Shown here: in pieces, positions 1-11,027 of the stretch
Position numbering within the stretch: position 1 is the stretch's first letter
Layout: each line of letters begins with the position of its first letter
Assembly (NCBI GenBank): GCA_004154925.1
Contig: QJNS01000052.1
Coordinates: 62,001-126,000, forward strand
Length of the DNA stretch: 64,000 bases
Direction of reading: 5' to 3'
Source of the DNA: Monosporascus cannonballus
Taxonomy: Eukaryota > Ascomycota > Sordariomycetes > Xylariales
The notes under the pieces: model-generated
The model's database searches: none
What the model saw: only the letters and a program-made list of their open reading frames with translations
What the model was told of the DNA's origin: nothing
Position numbers and translations under genes: made by a program

Positions 1-1805
1 TTACCCGAAATACGCGCCGCCTTAATTAAAAACAATTTAATTTATTAATATACGAAAAAATACTTAAGTTACAAAACCGGGTATATAAACGTAACTTACC
101 TTTACCGCCGTAAGGCCATAAAATGCTAAATATATACTCGTTAAAATAAAGATTTTTAAAAACCCAAAAACCATACTTATAAAATTATAAAAACATATAA
201 TCTTGGGAAATTATTAATTAATCTTTTGCTAAAAGAAAACACGTTTTAAAAAATATATAAATATAGATTTATAAATTTAACAAAAACGGTTAACTGCAAA
301 AATGCAAAGTACGACTTATAATATGTAATAATTAATAACTAAAAACCGTATATAGCAATATATATGGGTTTATACTTATCGGAAAATCCTTTCAAACGTT
401 AATCGCCATTACAACCCGATTTAATTTAGAACTTAAATAATATAACGTTATCAATATTTTCGTTTACGCGAATCTCTTTTATAAGCTATATATTAAAACG
501 CCCTTAAGGTATTTATATTATAACAAAATCTTACCGATCGAAAAAGCCTTATATAACTTGGAAAAATTATCATTACTGTAACGAAAAACTTTATTAACAT
601 ATTAAAAGATTTGGGATTTAACCCCGTTCCTTATAAGCTGTATTAGTTTTTTCGTTAAAAGGTACTTTTTTTTACGTTAATAATATTATCATTACGTACC
701 GCAAAAAAAACTAATACCTAATTAATTAGATAATTTAACAAATTAAAAAAACGGTATATTCTTTTAAAAGGTAAAAATCTTTAATAGTTTTTCGGCATCG
801 AAACAATTAAAAATAAACCTAACCGGAAAATCTGGGTATCCTAAGTTAACTTCATAAATAAACTGGTTAACCTTATCCCTAAAAAACGCTTAAATAACCT
901 TTTAAATACGCCGATAACTATCGTTAAAGTATTACCTAATCTTAATTTAACCAATCCAAATTTAATTAGTAAATATCAAAAAAACAAACTTAATGTTATA
1001 CGTAATAATTAATACCTAACCCGATATATCCTTCGCTGCATCTCAATTAGCCCGATTTAACCTAAACTCTAATGCCGTTTATTACGAAACGGCTAATCGA
1101 TTCATATTATAGTTTATTAAAACCAAAATATGGGCTGTGTAATTCGGCGGCGAGGATTTGATAAACATATAAAACGACGTTTCTTTTACGGATAATATTA
1201 TCGAATAAAAAAGTTTCGAAACATATGTTATAAAACTATTTAAAAAAATAATTAAATAAAAAACAAATAAACAAAATGCAGTAATTACTTTCACAACCGA
1301 AACGGAATTATTATCTTTTACGCAAATTGCCAAAAAAACCTTTTTTATTTCCCGATTAATCATTAAACTAGAAATCGACCTAAAAACGGAACAACTAAAT
1401 ATATAATGCGATAATTTACAAACTATACGGCTCGTTAACGCGGATATCGTTTTCCTTATAACGAAATTACGATATATTAATATATATAATTATTAGCTGC
1501 GAAAAACAGCAGAAAAAAACTTAATCAAAATAAATTATATATTAACGGGTAATATACTAACAAATGGACTAATAAAAACCCTACTAAAAAAAGCCTTCAG
1601 ACACTTCAGAAAACAACTAGGATTCATGGATATTACGGAAGCCCTTAAACAGCGGAAAAACACTTTACAGATAATTTCAAAGACGGAATTAGCCGATCGG
1701 GAGGACTTAATTGCTGGAAAAAAGGTAAAATAAATAACTGCAGCTCTAGAAAATAATAAAAAATGATAATTAACGCCCTAAATATTTCAAGGCGTTAAAG
1801 GGGTG
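1..1805 (+). pseudogene. Ty1/Copia pol 3' fragment (element K0): RT and RNase H relic
   Basis: This is the 3' part of a Copia-type pol on the + strand; its 5' part lies outside the window. At 528-581 a frame reads KALYNLEKLSLL, matching the KALYGLRxSPLLW block of Copia reverse transcriptases. At 673-684 the catalytic YVDD box reads YVNN followed by IIITYRKKN, so both Asp codons became Asn by G-to-A changes. These two blocks are in different frames, so at least one indel lies between them. The RNase H C-terminus is at 1551-1733, where NILTNGLIK stands for the conserved xxLADGLTK and is followed by an open 60-codon tail ending in TAA. Stops and frame breaks make it non-functional. Most of this stretch realigns, inverted, to 2600-4600, the matching part of Copia element K. 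The Copia class is clear; the subfamily is not known. Confidence 0.85.
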
Positions 1806-1968
1806 TGTCAACTAGCCAGGGTGTGCTATAGCATACCAAATACGGAAAGGTCACCTTCTGAACGGAGTATATATATTCCGTTCCTAGGTTACACTAAAGT
1901 TGTACGCGTTGCGAGAGCGCACGCAATTAGATGAATACAACAACAACTGATATCCCCTATATCTGACA
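1806..1968 (+). repeat. 3' LTR of Copia element K0 (163 bp)
   Basis: The LTR begins TGTCAACTAG and ends TATCTGACA, a TG...CA LTR. It directly follows the K0 pol and is homologous, in inverted orientation, to the two 165-bp LTRs of element K (2384-2548 and 17804-17968). It keeps near-normal base composition although the neighbouring pol is AT-rich. The 66 bp after it (1969-2034) is unassigned flank that leads into the TRIM. Confidence 0.85.
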
Positions 1969-2034
1969 GATACATTATGGTTAAGATATTTGGATTTGTC
2001 GTTGCGAGATGTCAAAAGACGAGTTGCGAGCTTA

Positions 2035-2156
2035 TGTCACAGTACTAAGTGACACCTCGTAGGTATATATGGCAAAACAAGACGGTCAGTGCTCGAGCTG
2101 ACAACGTTCCACTTTTAGTGGTGTGATAGCTACGCCCTTGTTCTCGTGCCGTAACA
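2035..2156 (+). repeat. TRIM 5' LTR (122 bp)
   Basis: Direct repeat of 17978-18099 and of identical length. It has short inverted ends (TGTCACAG and CCGTAACA) and is little affected by RIP. Confidence 0.8.
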
Positions 2157-2383
2157 GTTTGTCAGCTCCTCAATGGGTTATGGGTTCGATTCCTGGATTG
2201 GGCAGCTAACTTCCCCCGCATATAAGGGGGGTGTTCGGGGCGGACTTTTAGTTGGCAGTTACCTTGAGCACAGGGCTTAAATTAAGGCACAATTCGAAAA
2301 TTGCCGAACGCCTAGGCGATTTTCAGTGGAAGGCCCTTAACTATTAATTGACTATATCGGGACAATGTAATTTAAAGGAGAAC
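2157..2383 (+). other. TRIM internal region with tRNA-like B-box and palindromes
   Basis: This GC-balanced 227 bp lies between the TRIM 5' LTR and the Copia K insertion point. GGTTCGATTCC at 2183-2193 is a perfect match to the Pol III B-box / T-loop consensus, but no convincing A-box or cloverleaf surrounds it, so a tRNA gene is not called. A hairpin (CCCCC 2213-2217 with GGGGG 2226-2230, 8-nt loop) and a perfect palindrome CGCCTAGGCG (2309-2318) follow. AGAAC at 2379-2383 is the left target-site duplication of Copia K. Confidence 0.55.
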
Positions 2384-2548
2384 TGTCAGATATAAGGAAC
2401 ATCAGTTATGTCTGTGTATTGATAACTAGTTGCAGGTGCTATAGAACGCGCATTGCACTTTAAGGTGATATAGTCCCGGAACATATATGTTCCGATCAAA
2501 GAGAATCTTCCGTATATGGAGTGCTAAAGCACCCCCTTCTAGCTGACA
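2384..2548 (-). repeat. Copia K 3' LTR (165 bp)
   Basis: Read on the - strand it starts TGTCAGCTAG and ends ATATCTGACA. It has the same length as 17804-17968 and is homologous to the K0 LTR at 1806-1968. It retains GC-normal sequence right next to heavily mutated pol. Confidence 0.85.
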
Positions 2549-5500
2549 TACCCCCTTAACACCTTAAAGTATTTACGGTATGAATTATTATAACTCCTAA
2601 AGCCATAACTATTTATTTTACCTTTTTTCTAGCGATTAAAATTTTTTAATTAGTTAATTTTTCCTTTAAAATGTTTCGTAAAACATTTTTCTATTAATTA
2701 AAGGCTTCCTTAATATCTATTAATCTTAGTTATTTTTTAAAATATTTAAAAGGTTTACGTAATAAGGTTTTCGTTAAATTATTAACTAATATATCGCCCG
2801 AAAGCATAAAATATATTTTAATTAAGTCCTCTTTTGCGGCTTTTTATAATGTATAATTATAAATATTTATATATCGTAATTTTAATATTAATAAAGTAAT
2901 ATCAGCATTAATATGTTATATAATTTATTAATTATTATACTAAATATTTAATGGTTTTATATTTAAAATTATTTTTATTTTTTTAATTAATCGCAAAATA
3001 AATATGAAGTTTTTATAATTTACGTAAAAAAATAATACTTTCGGTTTTTTTATAAAAATAATAATTATATTTTATTTATTCTTTTATTAGTTTATTATTT
3101 TTCCGATTAAATTTGTCATAGAAATTTAAAAAGAATTTTGACTAATTAAATTTTGTATAATAAAATAATATTTTAAGTATTTAATAAATTTTCACTTCCG
3201 AATTATAAAGTTAACGTTTTGGTTCAGATTAAACATAATATAATTCAGTCGGTATTTTTATAATATAAATCGTTAAAATATAAATTAAATCGTACAAATC
3301 GGAATATTATAAAAAATATGTCGGATCGCGAATTAACTATAACAAAAAAACAAAACCAATTTTGTTTTGATATTTGTTAATAATGTTTAAATAAACTAAA
3401 TTAAAAATCGGTAATAATTTAATAGAAGTTATAAATATTTTTAAGAAATTATTTAAATTTTTTTAGGTATTAAATTAATATAATTACATTTTCTTATTAA
3501 GTTTATTTTCAATTATTTCGTTACCGAAAAATCATTATAAACTTGTATTCTTTATTAAGGTATTTCGTTTTTATAGTTATTAAATTAATTAATTGATGAA
3601 ATTAATTTTACGATATATTATAATAATATTTTCTGTAAAGAAAAAAATAAATATTTTTTAATGAATAAAACAATACAGTTTGTAAGGAACGTGGTTAAAT
3701 TCTAATTTTCTTAAACGTTTTAATAAAGTCTTTTTGCTATAATAAAAGTAATTCCCTTAATTTATATAATACCTTTTTAATTAGGGAAATTTTGTTACTT
3801 TATAAATATCTTAAAAGCGTTTTTAGGTATATTTTATAATGAAAATTAACATTAATAAAAACATTTATAATATTAAATTATTTAAATTTTAAATAGAATT
3901 TAGCCGTAATAATAATTAAATTTCGAAACTATTTTTTAATAAAGGTAATTACGTATATATCGTTATAAGCGAGTTTAAATTGTTAATCGCTTTATATAAT
4001 AAAACGGACTTGATATTTTAAAATTAACCATATTTATTAAATTTGTAAATATGTATTTATATATATTTTAAAACTTATTTTCCTTTAGCAAAAACCTAAT
4101 TAACAGTCTTTTAGAACCGTATTTCCTTATGGTTTTATAAATAATTTTTTTTGGCTTTACGCAATATTTTTTTAACGGATATATATTTAGTTTTTTATAA
4201 TTTCGTAATAATAACGGTAAATTACGTCTATATATTTGGTTTTATAAACTAAACACCTTTTCATATATGAAATTCTTATTACTTTTTTAATTAGGATAAT
4301 ATATATTTCTGGTAATTAATATTTTTAAATTTTCGTAATTTACTGGCTGGTTATCGTATGTATTTATAAAAGAGATTTAACGTTTTATATTAAATATGGT
4401 TTCCTGTATCTTATATTCATTTTGGATAATATCTTTTTAATACGGAATATATAGGGAGCATACATTTATAATCAGTAAGGTGCTTTCGTTTTTGACATTT
4501 ACTTTGTGTTAAATAATATAAAAAATATTTAGGATTATTTTTATTTTTTTCGTCTCCGTAATAATCCTAATAATTATTAAGGTAAACGTTAATAACAATA
4601 ATGGTCTAAAAATCGGAAATAATTCGAATATAACGGTCGTATAAGAATAATTAGTCCTTTACGAATAGGCTTATTTTTTTTCTTATTTTGTACGTATTTT
4701 ATGCTAGTGTTTTTCTAAAGCCATTTTCTATTTAGCGGATTATTATATTACTTTATTTAGGTTTTTAAATTTTATATATAAATTAAATAATTACCGTTTT
4801 AAATATATATTTTTACTTATCGGAATAGGTTTTATTACCTTTGTTCTGTAATATGTAAAAAAGTATTTTTTAGATTTTTGATATTACCTAAAAAAATAAT
4901 TTTTTTCGTTAAATTGTATTTTTCGAATAATAAAAACCTTATTAATTAATGAGTTCCAGATTTCATAAATATTTGTAAATCGGTAGCCGACGAAATAATT
5001 TATTTTGTTTTTGAGATTTAGCTTTTAAAATCATTATTTTTTAACGGCGGTATTTATTATAATATAAGCTATATGACCGTATATTTGTAAATCAATTTAT
5101 TAAACCTTTCGATTAAAAATTATAATACCATATTTGTACGCTAAGTATATATAATAATATACGGTATTAAAAGTTTAAGTTTAATATCAAAAGAACGCGC
5201 TTGGAATATATTTCGAAGTTGGTAAATTTTTTAAGATTTCGTTACCGTATTCCATTACCTGTAGAAGGACCTTATTTTGAATTTTTAAGATTTTTAAAAT
5301 GTATTAAAACGTTATAATTAATATATTCTCTTTTCTGTTTTTAAAGTAAATATCCTAAATAAAACCTAAATATTTGTCGGTGGCAAATATAACGTATTTA
5401 TATCCTTTAGAGTTTTTTTCAAATTTTATAATATTAATATCGATTTTTTATCTTAATCGGGATGTTTTTTTTTTAGTTTGCGGCGTATTAGTATTTTAGC

Positions 5501-7343
5501 CTTCGCCTTGCCATTTATTTGGCATTCGATTATTATAATATTTTTTAGGCGGATTTCCTTCGTATAAAATTGTAATTAAGCCATTATTTCGGGATTTGGA
5601 TTGTTTAATTTTAGGTGCTATATAGTACTGTTACCGGTTCGTAGTGGTTTTCTTATCCTTAAATTAACGTTTTGTTTATAAGTAATTAAGGTTGTATAAG
5701 GTATTATTATATTAATATTTTCAATACCGAATTAATTAAATTTATTAGTTATCGTAATAATTATTTTTCATTATTTTTATTTCAAATGTAATTATTAATC
5801 ATTTTATTATCTTATTAATATCTTTTTTTGGAGCTGCTGAAATAATACCAAATTATATGCGAAGTTTTCGTAATGGGTTACGTCGTATAAACGTAAAACT
5901 TTCGTACCGTTAATATTTCGAAGGATTATATTAATCTTTTCGTAACTTTTAATCGAAACAAAATTAATATCTGTATACATCTTATTTTTCTGTACGGTAG
6001 GTTTAAAATTTAAGAATTTGTTAATTAAGTTGAAAATACATATCGTAAACCTTAAATCCAGAATACCTAAATTTCTTAAGGGGTAGGATAGGGTGCTTAT
6101 AACGTTATATTAATTAGTAATTAAAAAATATACCAATATTCGTCGTACTTCTTTTAAGATTTAATCTGTTTTTTATAGAATAAGTTTTTCCATAATTTTC
6201 GATAAATGGTCGATTTCCTCCTTTAAAAATTAATCGGCGAAAATTTATTTTAAAATATATATTATTATTTTGTTATTAAAACGGAAACCTTTTGGGGTTT
6301 TCTTAAGCAATGTATAATAATGTGAGAACATAGCCTCTATGAAAATGAGGCCGGTAGCCGACCAGCTACCGATCAGCCACCGACCCACTTACTAGTATAA
6401 ATCCACCATCTGGCAGCTAGTGGGAAACGCCAGATGGAAGTAACATAATACACTCACTTCTTGGAATACGCTCTGCGGCTGGTCGAAGATCACCTTACTC
6501 ACCTCACAGCTGTCCATTATCTTACAAATAATAATTGGATAATATATAGTAATTAATTAGATATATTTTATAAGGGGTATTTTATACGTTTAATTTTTAA
6601 CGCTTTCGCTTATTACTATTTCGGTCCGTATCGAAACCTTTAAGGTTATTTCGTTTCCGTTTACGGCTTAAAGTTTTTTCTTACCATTAAAAGTTAATAT
6701 TCTTGAGATTTTCTTAATTAAAATCGTTTGAATTAAGAAAGTTTGCAAATATTTCGTAAAATATAAAAAACATTACCTTAATGTTTTTTAACGATTACTG
6801 TAAGTTCGTTATAATTCAATAATTTAATAAGATTATTATTTTTTTTAATAATTAATCGTATTATTATTAATTTCGGCTTTTTTGTTATTTGGAATGTAAT
6901 TATCTAAGTCCCGATAATAAGGGCTAATATTATATATAGGTCGTTAAATATAAGATTGTTATTTTTGTTTCCGGATTATTTTTTCGTTATTTTTTGGCCA
7001 TAATTTGTTGCTATTATATAATTTATTTATTTAGCTTTTTTGTTAATTTCAACGCTTACTTTCGCCGTTTGCAGAATTCCTATTAGGTGTTAATTAGAAA
7101 TCTGTTATCGTATACCTTGCCGGGTTAGCCCAAATTAATATATTATTTTTGTAAGGTCTTTCCTAAAAGAAAATTAGTTTTTTTAATTACTGAAAATACC
7201 GATTTTAGGATTTATTTTTTAAGGTCGTTAATGATTTTGCGAAAGGTATTGCATTTTCGATTTTCGTAGATATACACTGTAAAATCTTAATTGTAGGTTT
7301 ATTTATTTTCGGTCGTTATCTTAAAGATATTCGTTAAGTAATT
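2549..7343 (-). pseudogene. Copia K gag-pol relic (- strand)
   Basis: The - strand of 2600 to about 4600 aligns with the K0 pol of 1-1730. Shared landmarks are the RNase H tail (about 2615-2720) and the RT stretch that precedes the YVDD box (about 3660-3720). The catalytic box itself, expected near 3610-3650, is no longer readable. By Copia order, integrase and gag should follow toward 7343, but they are too decayed to place. Stops occur every few codons in all frames. The region is interrupted by the short LTR-like insertion 6321-6526 and ends where Gypsy A begins at 7344. Confidence 0.75.
6321..6526. repeat. Solo-LTR-like insertion (206 bp), TSD AATAA
   Basis: A GC-normal block in AT-rich surroundings starts TGTGAGAACA and ends ATCTTACA (TG...CA). 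It is bounded by perfect 5-bp duplications AATAA (6316-6320 and 6527-6531). Inside are tandem-like GTAGCCGACC/GCTACCGATC/GCCACCGACC units (about 6351-6386) and an inverted repeat CCATCTGGC (6406-6414) / GCCAGATGG (6429-6437) with a 14-base spacer. No coding sequence is present. A solo LTR of an otherwise absent retrotransposon is most likely; another small LTR-derived non-autonomous element is possible. Orientation is unknown. Confidence 0.75.
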
Positions 7344-7728
7344 TGTTACGACCCGACAAGCTCCGGTCTCAAGAAACGGTTAGACAAGAATATACGGGCT
7401 ACCTCCCGGGTCACGTGACGGTGATCATTGCCAAGCCAGTGATCATCAGTGATCAAAGGTGATCCCAAGTAATCGTGATTATTACCAACGGCGTGATCAC
7501 AAGTGATTAAGCCAAAATGGAAAAAGATATATACGTTTATTAATTCCATAATTTATATAACTTTAATTTATAACATTTATTAATATTAATCGTTTGCAAT
7601 AAGGCATTTCCGGTATTAAGAAACGTAATACGTTATTATATTTATTGCTTAAATTCCCACGATACTTATGTTAACATAAACCCGTTAACTTAAGGTTTAA
7701 TAATTGGTTAAACCGTTTAGCCGTTATA
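7344..7728 (+). repeat. Gypsy A 5' LTR (385 bp)
   Basis: It starts TGTTACGACC and ends CCGTTATA. The first ~190 bp (U3) are GC-normal and contain several GTGATCA-like repeats (about 7420-7510) and an E-box TCACGTGA. The last ~190 bp (R-U5) are AT-rich and shared with all family I LTRs. Confidence 0.85.
7411..7418. promoter_or_regulatory. E-box palindrome TCACGTGA in the U3 of A
   Basis: It lies 67 bp into the LTR. The same octamer occurs at 71 bp in B, 74 bp in the C right LTR and 77 bp in the solo LTR at 34555, while the surrounding U3 sequence differs. CACGTG is the core site of bHLH factors such as Cbf1 and Pho4; binding here is inference. Confidence 0.5.
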
Positions 7729-10657
7729 CGTTGCAAATTTTTATTCAGTAATACCGTCAGATTCTGAGCAATATTTAATACTGTTAAAAATATCGACCAG
7801 CATTTAGAAAACCCTTATTTAACAACTTTAAGTTCGAATTCAGGAGCTAAAGAAAGAAGTTCGACAACTTAGGGCTATGCCTGCCCAACCCTTTTTCGTT
7901 CGTATAAAGCCAAAGAAACCAGAACCCTACGATAAAAATGGTAACCTTTAGATTTTCTTAATTTAGATACGAATTTATTTTCGCTTTTTAAACCTTAATA
8001 ATTTAGCGGATATAGTCCTAGTAATAGGAATATGCCTAATAGGAAATGCAGTTAATTAGTTTGAACTTATTATAAGGAATTTCCTGGAAATAAGAAAAAT
8101 AAATAAAAAGGATTTTATTAACGAAATATTTTTAATTTATACCAATTTCGAAAATAAAATACGCGATAATTTCGGTAATCCGGATAAAAAATAATTAACG
8201 GTTTAATAATTTTTATAATTCCGATAAAAAAACCCGTATTTAAATATGCCGTAATTTTTAAAAGTTTTGCGGCTAAGGCGGAATAAAAAGATAATAAAGC
8301 CGATATCTTGATCGATATGTTTTATAAAGGGTTAAAAAATAATGTAAAAGATAAAATTATTCGGATCGAACAATTAATTGCTTTGGACCGGTATATCGCA
8401 AAAATAAATAAGATTAATAATCGACAGTTTGAAAAACGACAAGAAAAAAAAAATAATACGCTTTACGTTTAAGATATAAGTCCAACTAAGGGAAAAAACG
8501 AGAAGTACCCCTTATTTCTTACGGAACGGCGCCAAGACCTATAGAACTTGGTATTATCCATAAATAAGATTAAAGTTAAATTAAATGCTTTAACTATAGC
8601 AAAATGGGACATAAAGCTTATAAATGCAAAAAACCGAAAAAGCTATAATAAGATAATTAGATCCCTATACCGGAGAAATAATCTAAGAATAATTAAGGAA
8701 ACGATAATAAAGCCGTTAACATAATCTAAGCTAAATACGTATTAGGCCTTAAGCAAAAGGTTTAATAAAGATTATTACGATAAGAAATCCGACGAAAAAT
8801 GCGAAAAACTAAAAAACTGGCTTAATAAATAACGCAAGCATAACAAAAGGCATTATAAGGATAATTATACGAATATTAGAGCTGGATAAAAAGGTTTTGC
8901 CCCGGAATACCTAATCGATACGGTAAAATATATGCTATATATTGTCGATAACGGGAATATCCCCATAACGAAAAATGGAAATAATATATTTATGTACGAA
9001 TTACCTACATATATTACGAAGGAATCGATTTTCTAAACCGTACCGGATATAATAAGAATAACAAATAATGGTATCGACAGTTTCGAATTATAATCCCAAG
9101 AAATGTTTAATAGCTGGCCGAAACGGAAAATTAGCCCGAAAAAAAGTAATGCCCGTAAAAAAACCCTTTTTGTTATTATGGATAATATAATTACTAAATG
9201 GAAAAAGAATTAATTTAACGTATGGTAAAAAAGCATTATTAGAAAATTATTACGGACTTTTATTTCGAATTGGTATTTCCGGCCGACCTTTATAAAAGGA
9301 AGGCCATTAAGGAAAAAATATATTAATTTATAAGAAATCTTTAAAGTAATAGCCAAAATGACGTATAATGGGATATAATCATAAATATAAAAAAACAATT
9401 TATTCGATAAGAAAAAAAACATTAAAAAATTAAAAATAATAAATACGGTTCAAAAAAACAATATGCCGATAATAACGATAAATATAGCAGCTTAACGCGT
9501 TAAACGAAAAAATATAAATAAGGTTCGGCAGATTTGAACATAAATTTAAAAAAGATTATTTGTAAAAAAGCTGTAAAATGACGAAACCTAAAAAAATTAA
9601 GGGAAATTCCTAAAAAAGGCTTTAAACGCGATAATAAAAAACGTTAACGACCTTATTACGTTAAATATATAAATCGGAACGTATTAATATATTGCAATAA
9701 TAAATTACGGAAATTTAGGCGGAAATTACATTGTATCGGATCTGGTTAATAAGTTCAGATTATTATGGAGATATAAGATAAAACCTTATATAATAACGAA
9801 TACCGAAAGTTAAGAATTTGCTTACGATAACGGAAAAATTATACGCGAAATTAATTATTTCGAGATTTTTATTAAAAGACGATATTAAATAATTAATTTC
9901 GATATCATTTTATTCGGAAATTACGATAGATTCTTAGGATTATTATAAATACGCTAATATGGAATTTTAATTAACGGCGGAACAAATTAAATAAAATGTG
10001 TTTTATTTTTTGTTAATAAATAAAGGAAGAAAAAATTAAGATTTTAATATTTGATCGATAATAGCGATAAGTATAAACATAAGGATACGATAAATACTTT
10101 ATTACCTAAAAAAATAAAACATAAGAAAAAAAACGGGCATTAAAAAATACGACGTATGGTTATTATTATTAAAAGGAAATTAAAGTAATTGAATAACGAT
10201 TTGGAATAACAAAAATAGTAGCTTTAGGAATTAGAAAGTTTGATTAATATATTACCATAATACTAAAAATATAAGTAGTTTTTTAAAAGTAAGCTTAATA
10301 CGAAATTATCGGAATATAGCGAATGGGATTATGAAATAATTCTTAAAAAAGGATTTTTGATAAAGTTTTATTCCATTTACAATCTTAATGGAAACGAATT
10401 ATGCATTTTTAAAAAATACCTGGAAGATCGGTTACAAAAAAGATGGATTTGATTTTCGAAGTTATTAATAGGATACCCGATATTTTTCGTACTTGAAAAA
10501 AATAGGAAATTACGATTTATAATTAACTATTCATAATTAAATAACGTGATTATTAAAAATTAAATATTATTATTTTTGACTACGGAAATAAAAGACTAAC
10601 TTTACGGAGCTAAATGGTTTACCGTATTCGATTTTAAAGATAAATATAACGTTATTA
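7729..10657 (+). pseudogene. Gypsy A gag and 5' pol relic, cut by the B insertion in RT
   Basis: The gag of chromovirus A is readable in pieces. A frame from about 7845 gives ELKKEVRQLRAMPAQPF, and 8317-8470 reads MFYKGLKNNVKDKIIRIEQ and onward, typical of the capsid C-terminus. The nucleocapsid zinc knuckle is at 8586-8627 with spacing C-x2-[C]-x4-H-x4-C: the first and last Cys and the His survive, while the second Cys codon reads Tyr (TGT to TAT). Decayed protease and the start of RT follow (VFDFKDKYN near 10627). The frame is cut at 10658, where the B LTR begins. Many in-frame stops make it non-functional. It is less mutated than the B copy. Confidence 0.8.
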
Positions 10658-11027
10658 TGTTACAACCCAAGTCAGCAGGGCCTGCGAAAACGGTCCAGCC
10701 AAGATCACAAAGCTACGCTAGTTCAAGGTCACGTGATCAGTGCTCAGCGGGTCTTAATTGAGCACGACTAAGCAACACTGAGCAACTGCTCAGCAGGGTT
10801 CTGCTAAGCAAAGATAAGCAGTAACAAAGAAATCAGGATATATACGCTATTACCTCGATAATTTAGATAACTTTAACTTACAATATAATATCATTTCCCA
10901 AAATACCTTTGGCATTACGAGACGTAATACGTTACTATATCTATTACTTAGATTCCTATAATACTTCTGCCAACATAAACCCGTCAACTTAAGGTTTAAT
11001 AATTGGTTAAACCGTTTAGCCGTTATA
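10658..11027 (+). repeat. LTR of Gypsy B (370 bp), inserted in the RT of A
   Basis: It starts TGTTACAACCC and ends CCGTTATA. Its R-U5 half matches the A LTR closely, but its U3 is built from GCTCAGC/GAGCAAC motifs (palindrome TGAGCA-AC-TGCTCA at about 10777-10790) instead of the GTGATCA motifs of A. It carries TCACGTGA at 10729-10736. The TATTA before it (10653-10657) would be its TSD, but the matching right end has been lost. Confidence 0.8.
10729..10736. promoter_or_regulatory. E-box palindrome TCACGTGA in the U3 of B
   Basis: It sits 71 bp into the B LTR, the same relative place as in LTR A, although the flanking U3 sequence is unrelated. Confidence 0.5.

Noticed and set aside
1082..1363. 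- strand open frame of 93 codons opposite Copia K0 pol
   Set aside because: It lies antisense to recognisable RNase H sequence, has low-complexity hydrophobic composition and no homologue in the inverted copy; a product of base bias.
2100..2210. Possible tRNA gene ending at the B-box GGTTCGATTCC
   Set aside because: A 71-nt window gives only four of seven acceptor pairs, and its 5' half belongs to the TRIM LTR; no A-box.
1780..2574. A DNA transposon with ~70-bp terminal inverted repeats
   Set aside because: The inverted repeats are the LTR ends and pol tails of two oppositely oriented Copia elements, K0 and K, with the TRIM between them.
7346..7549. - strand frame inside the A 5' LTR
   Set aside because: It lies wholly within U3 and repeats the GTGATCA motif array; not coding.
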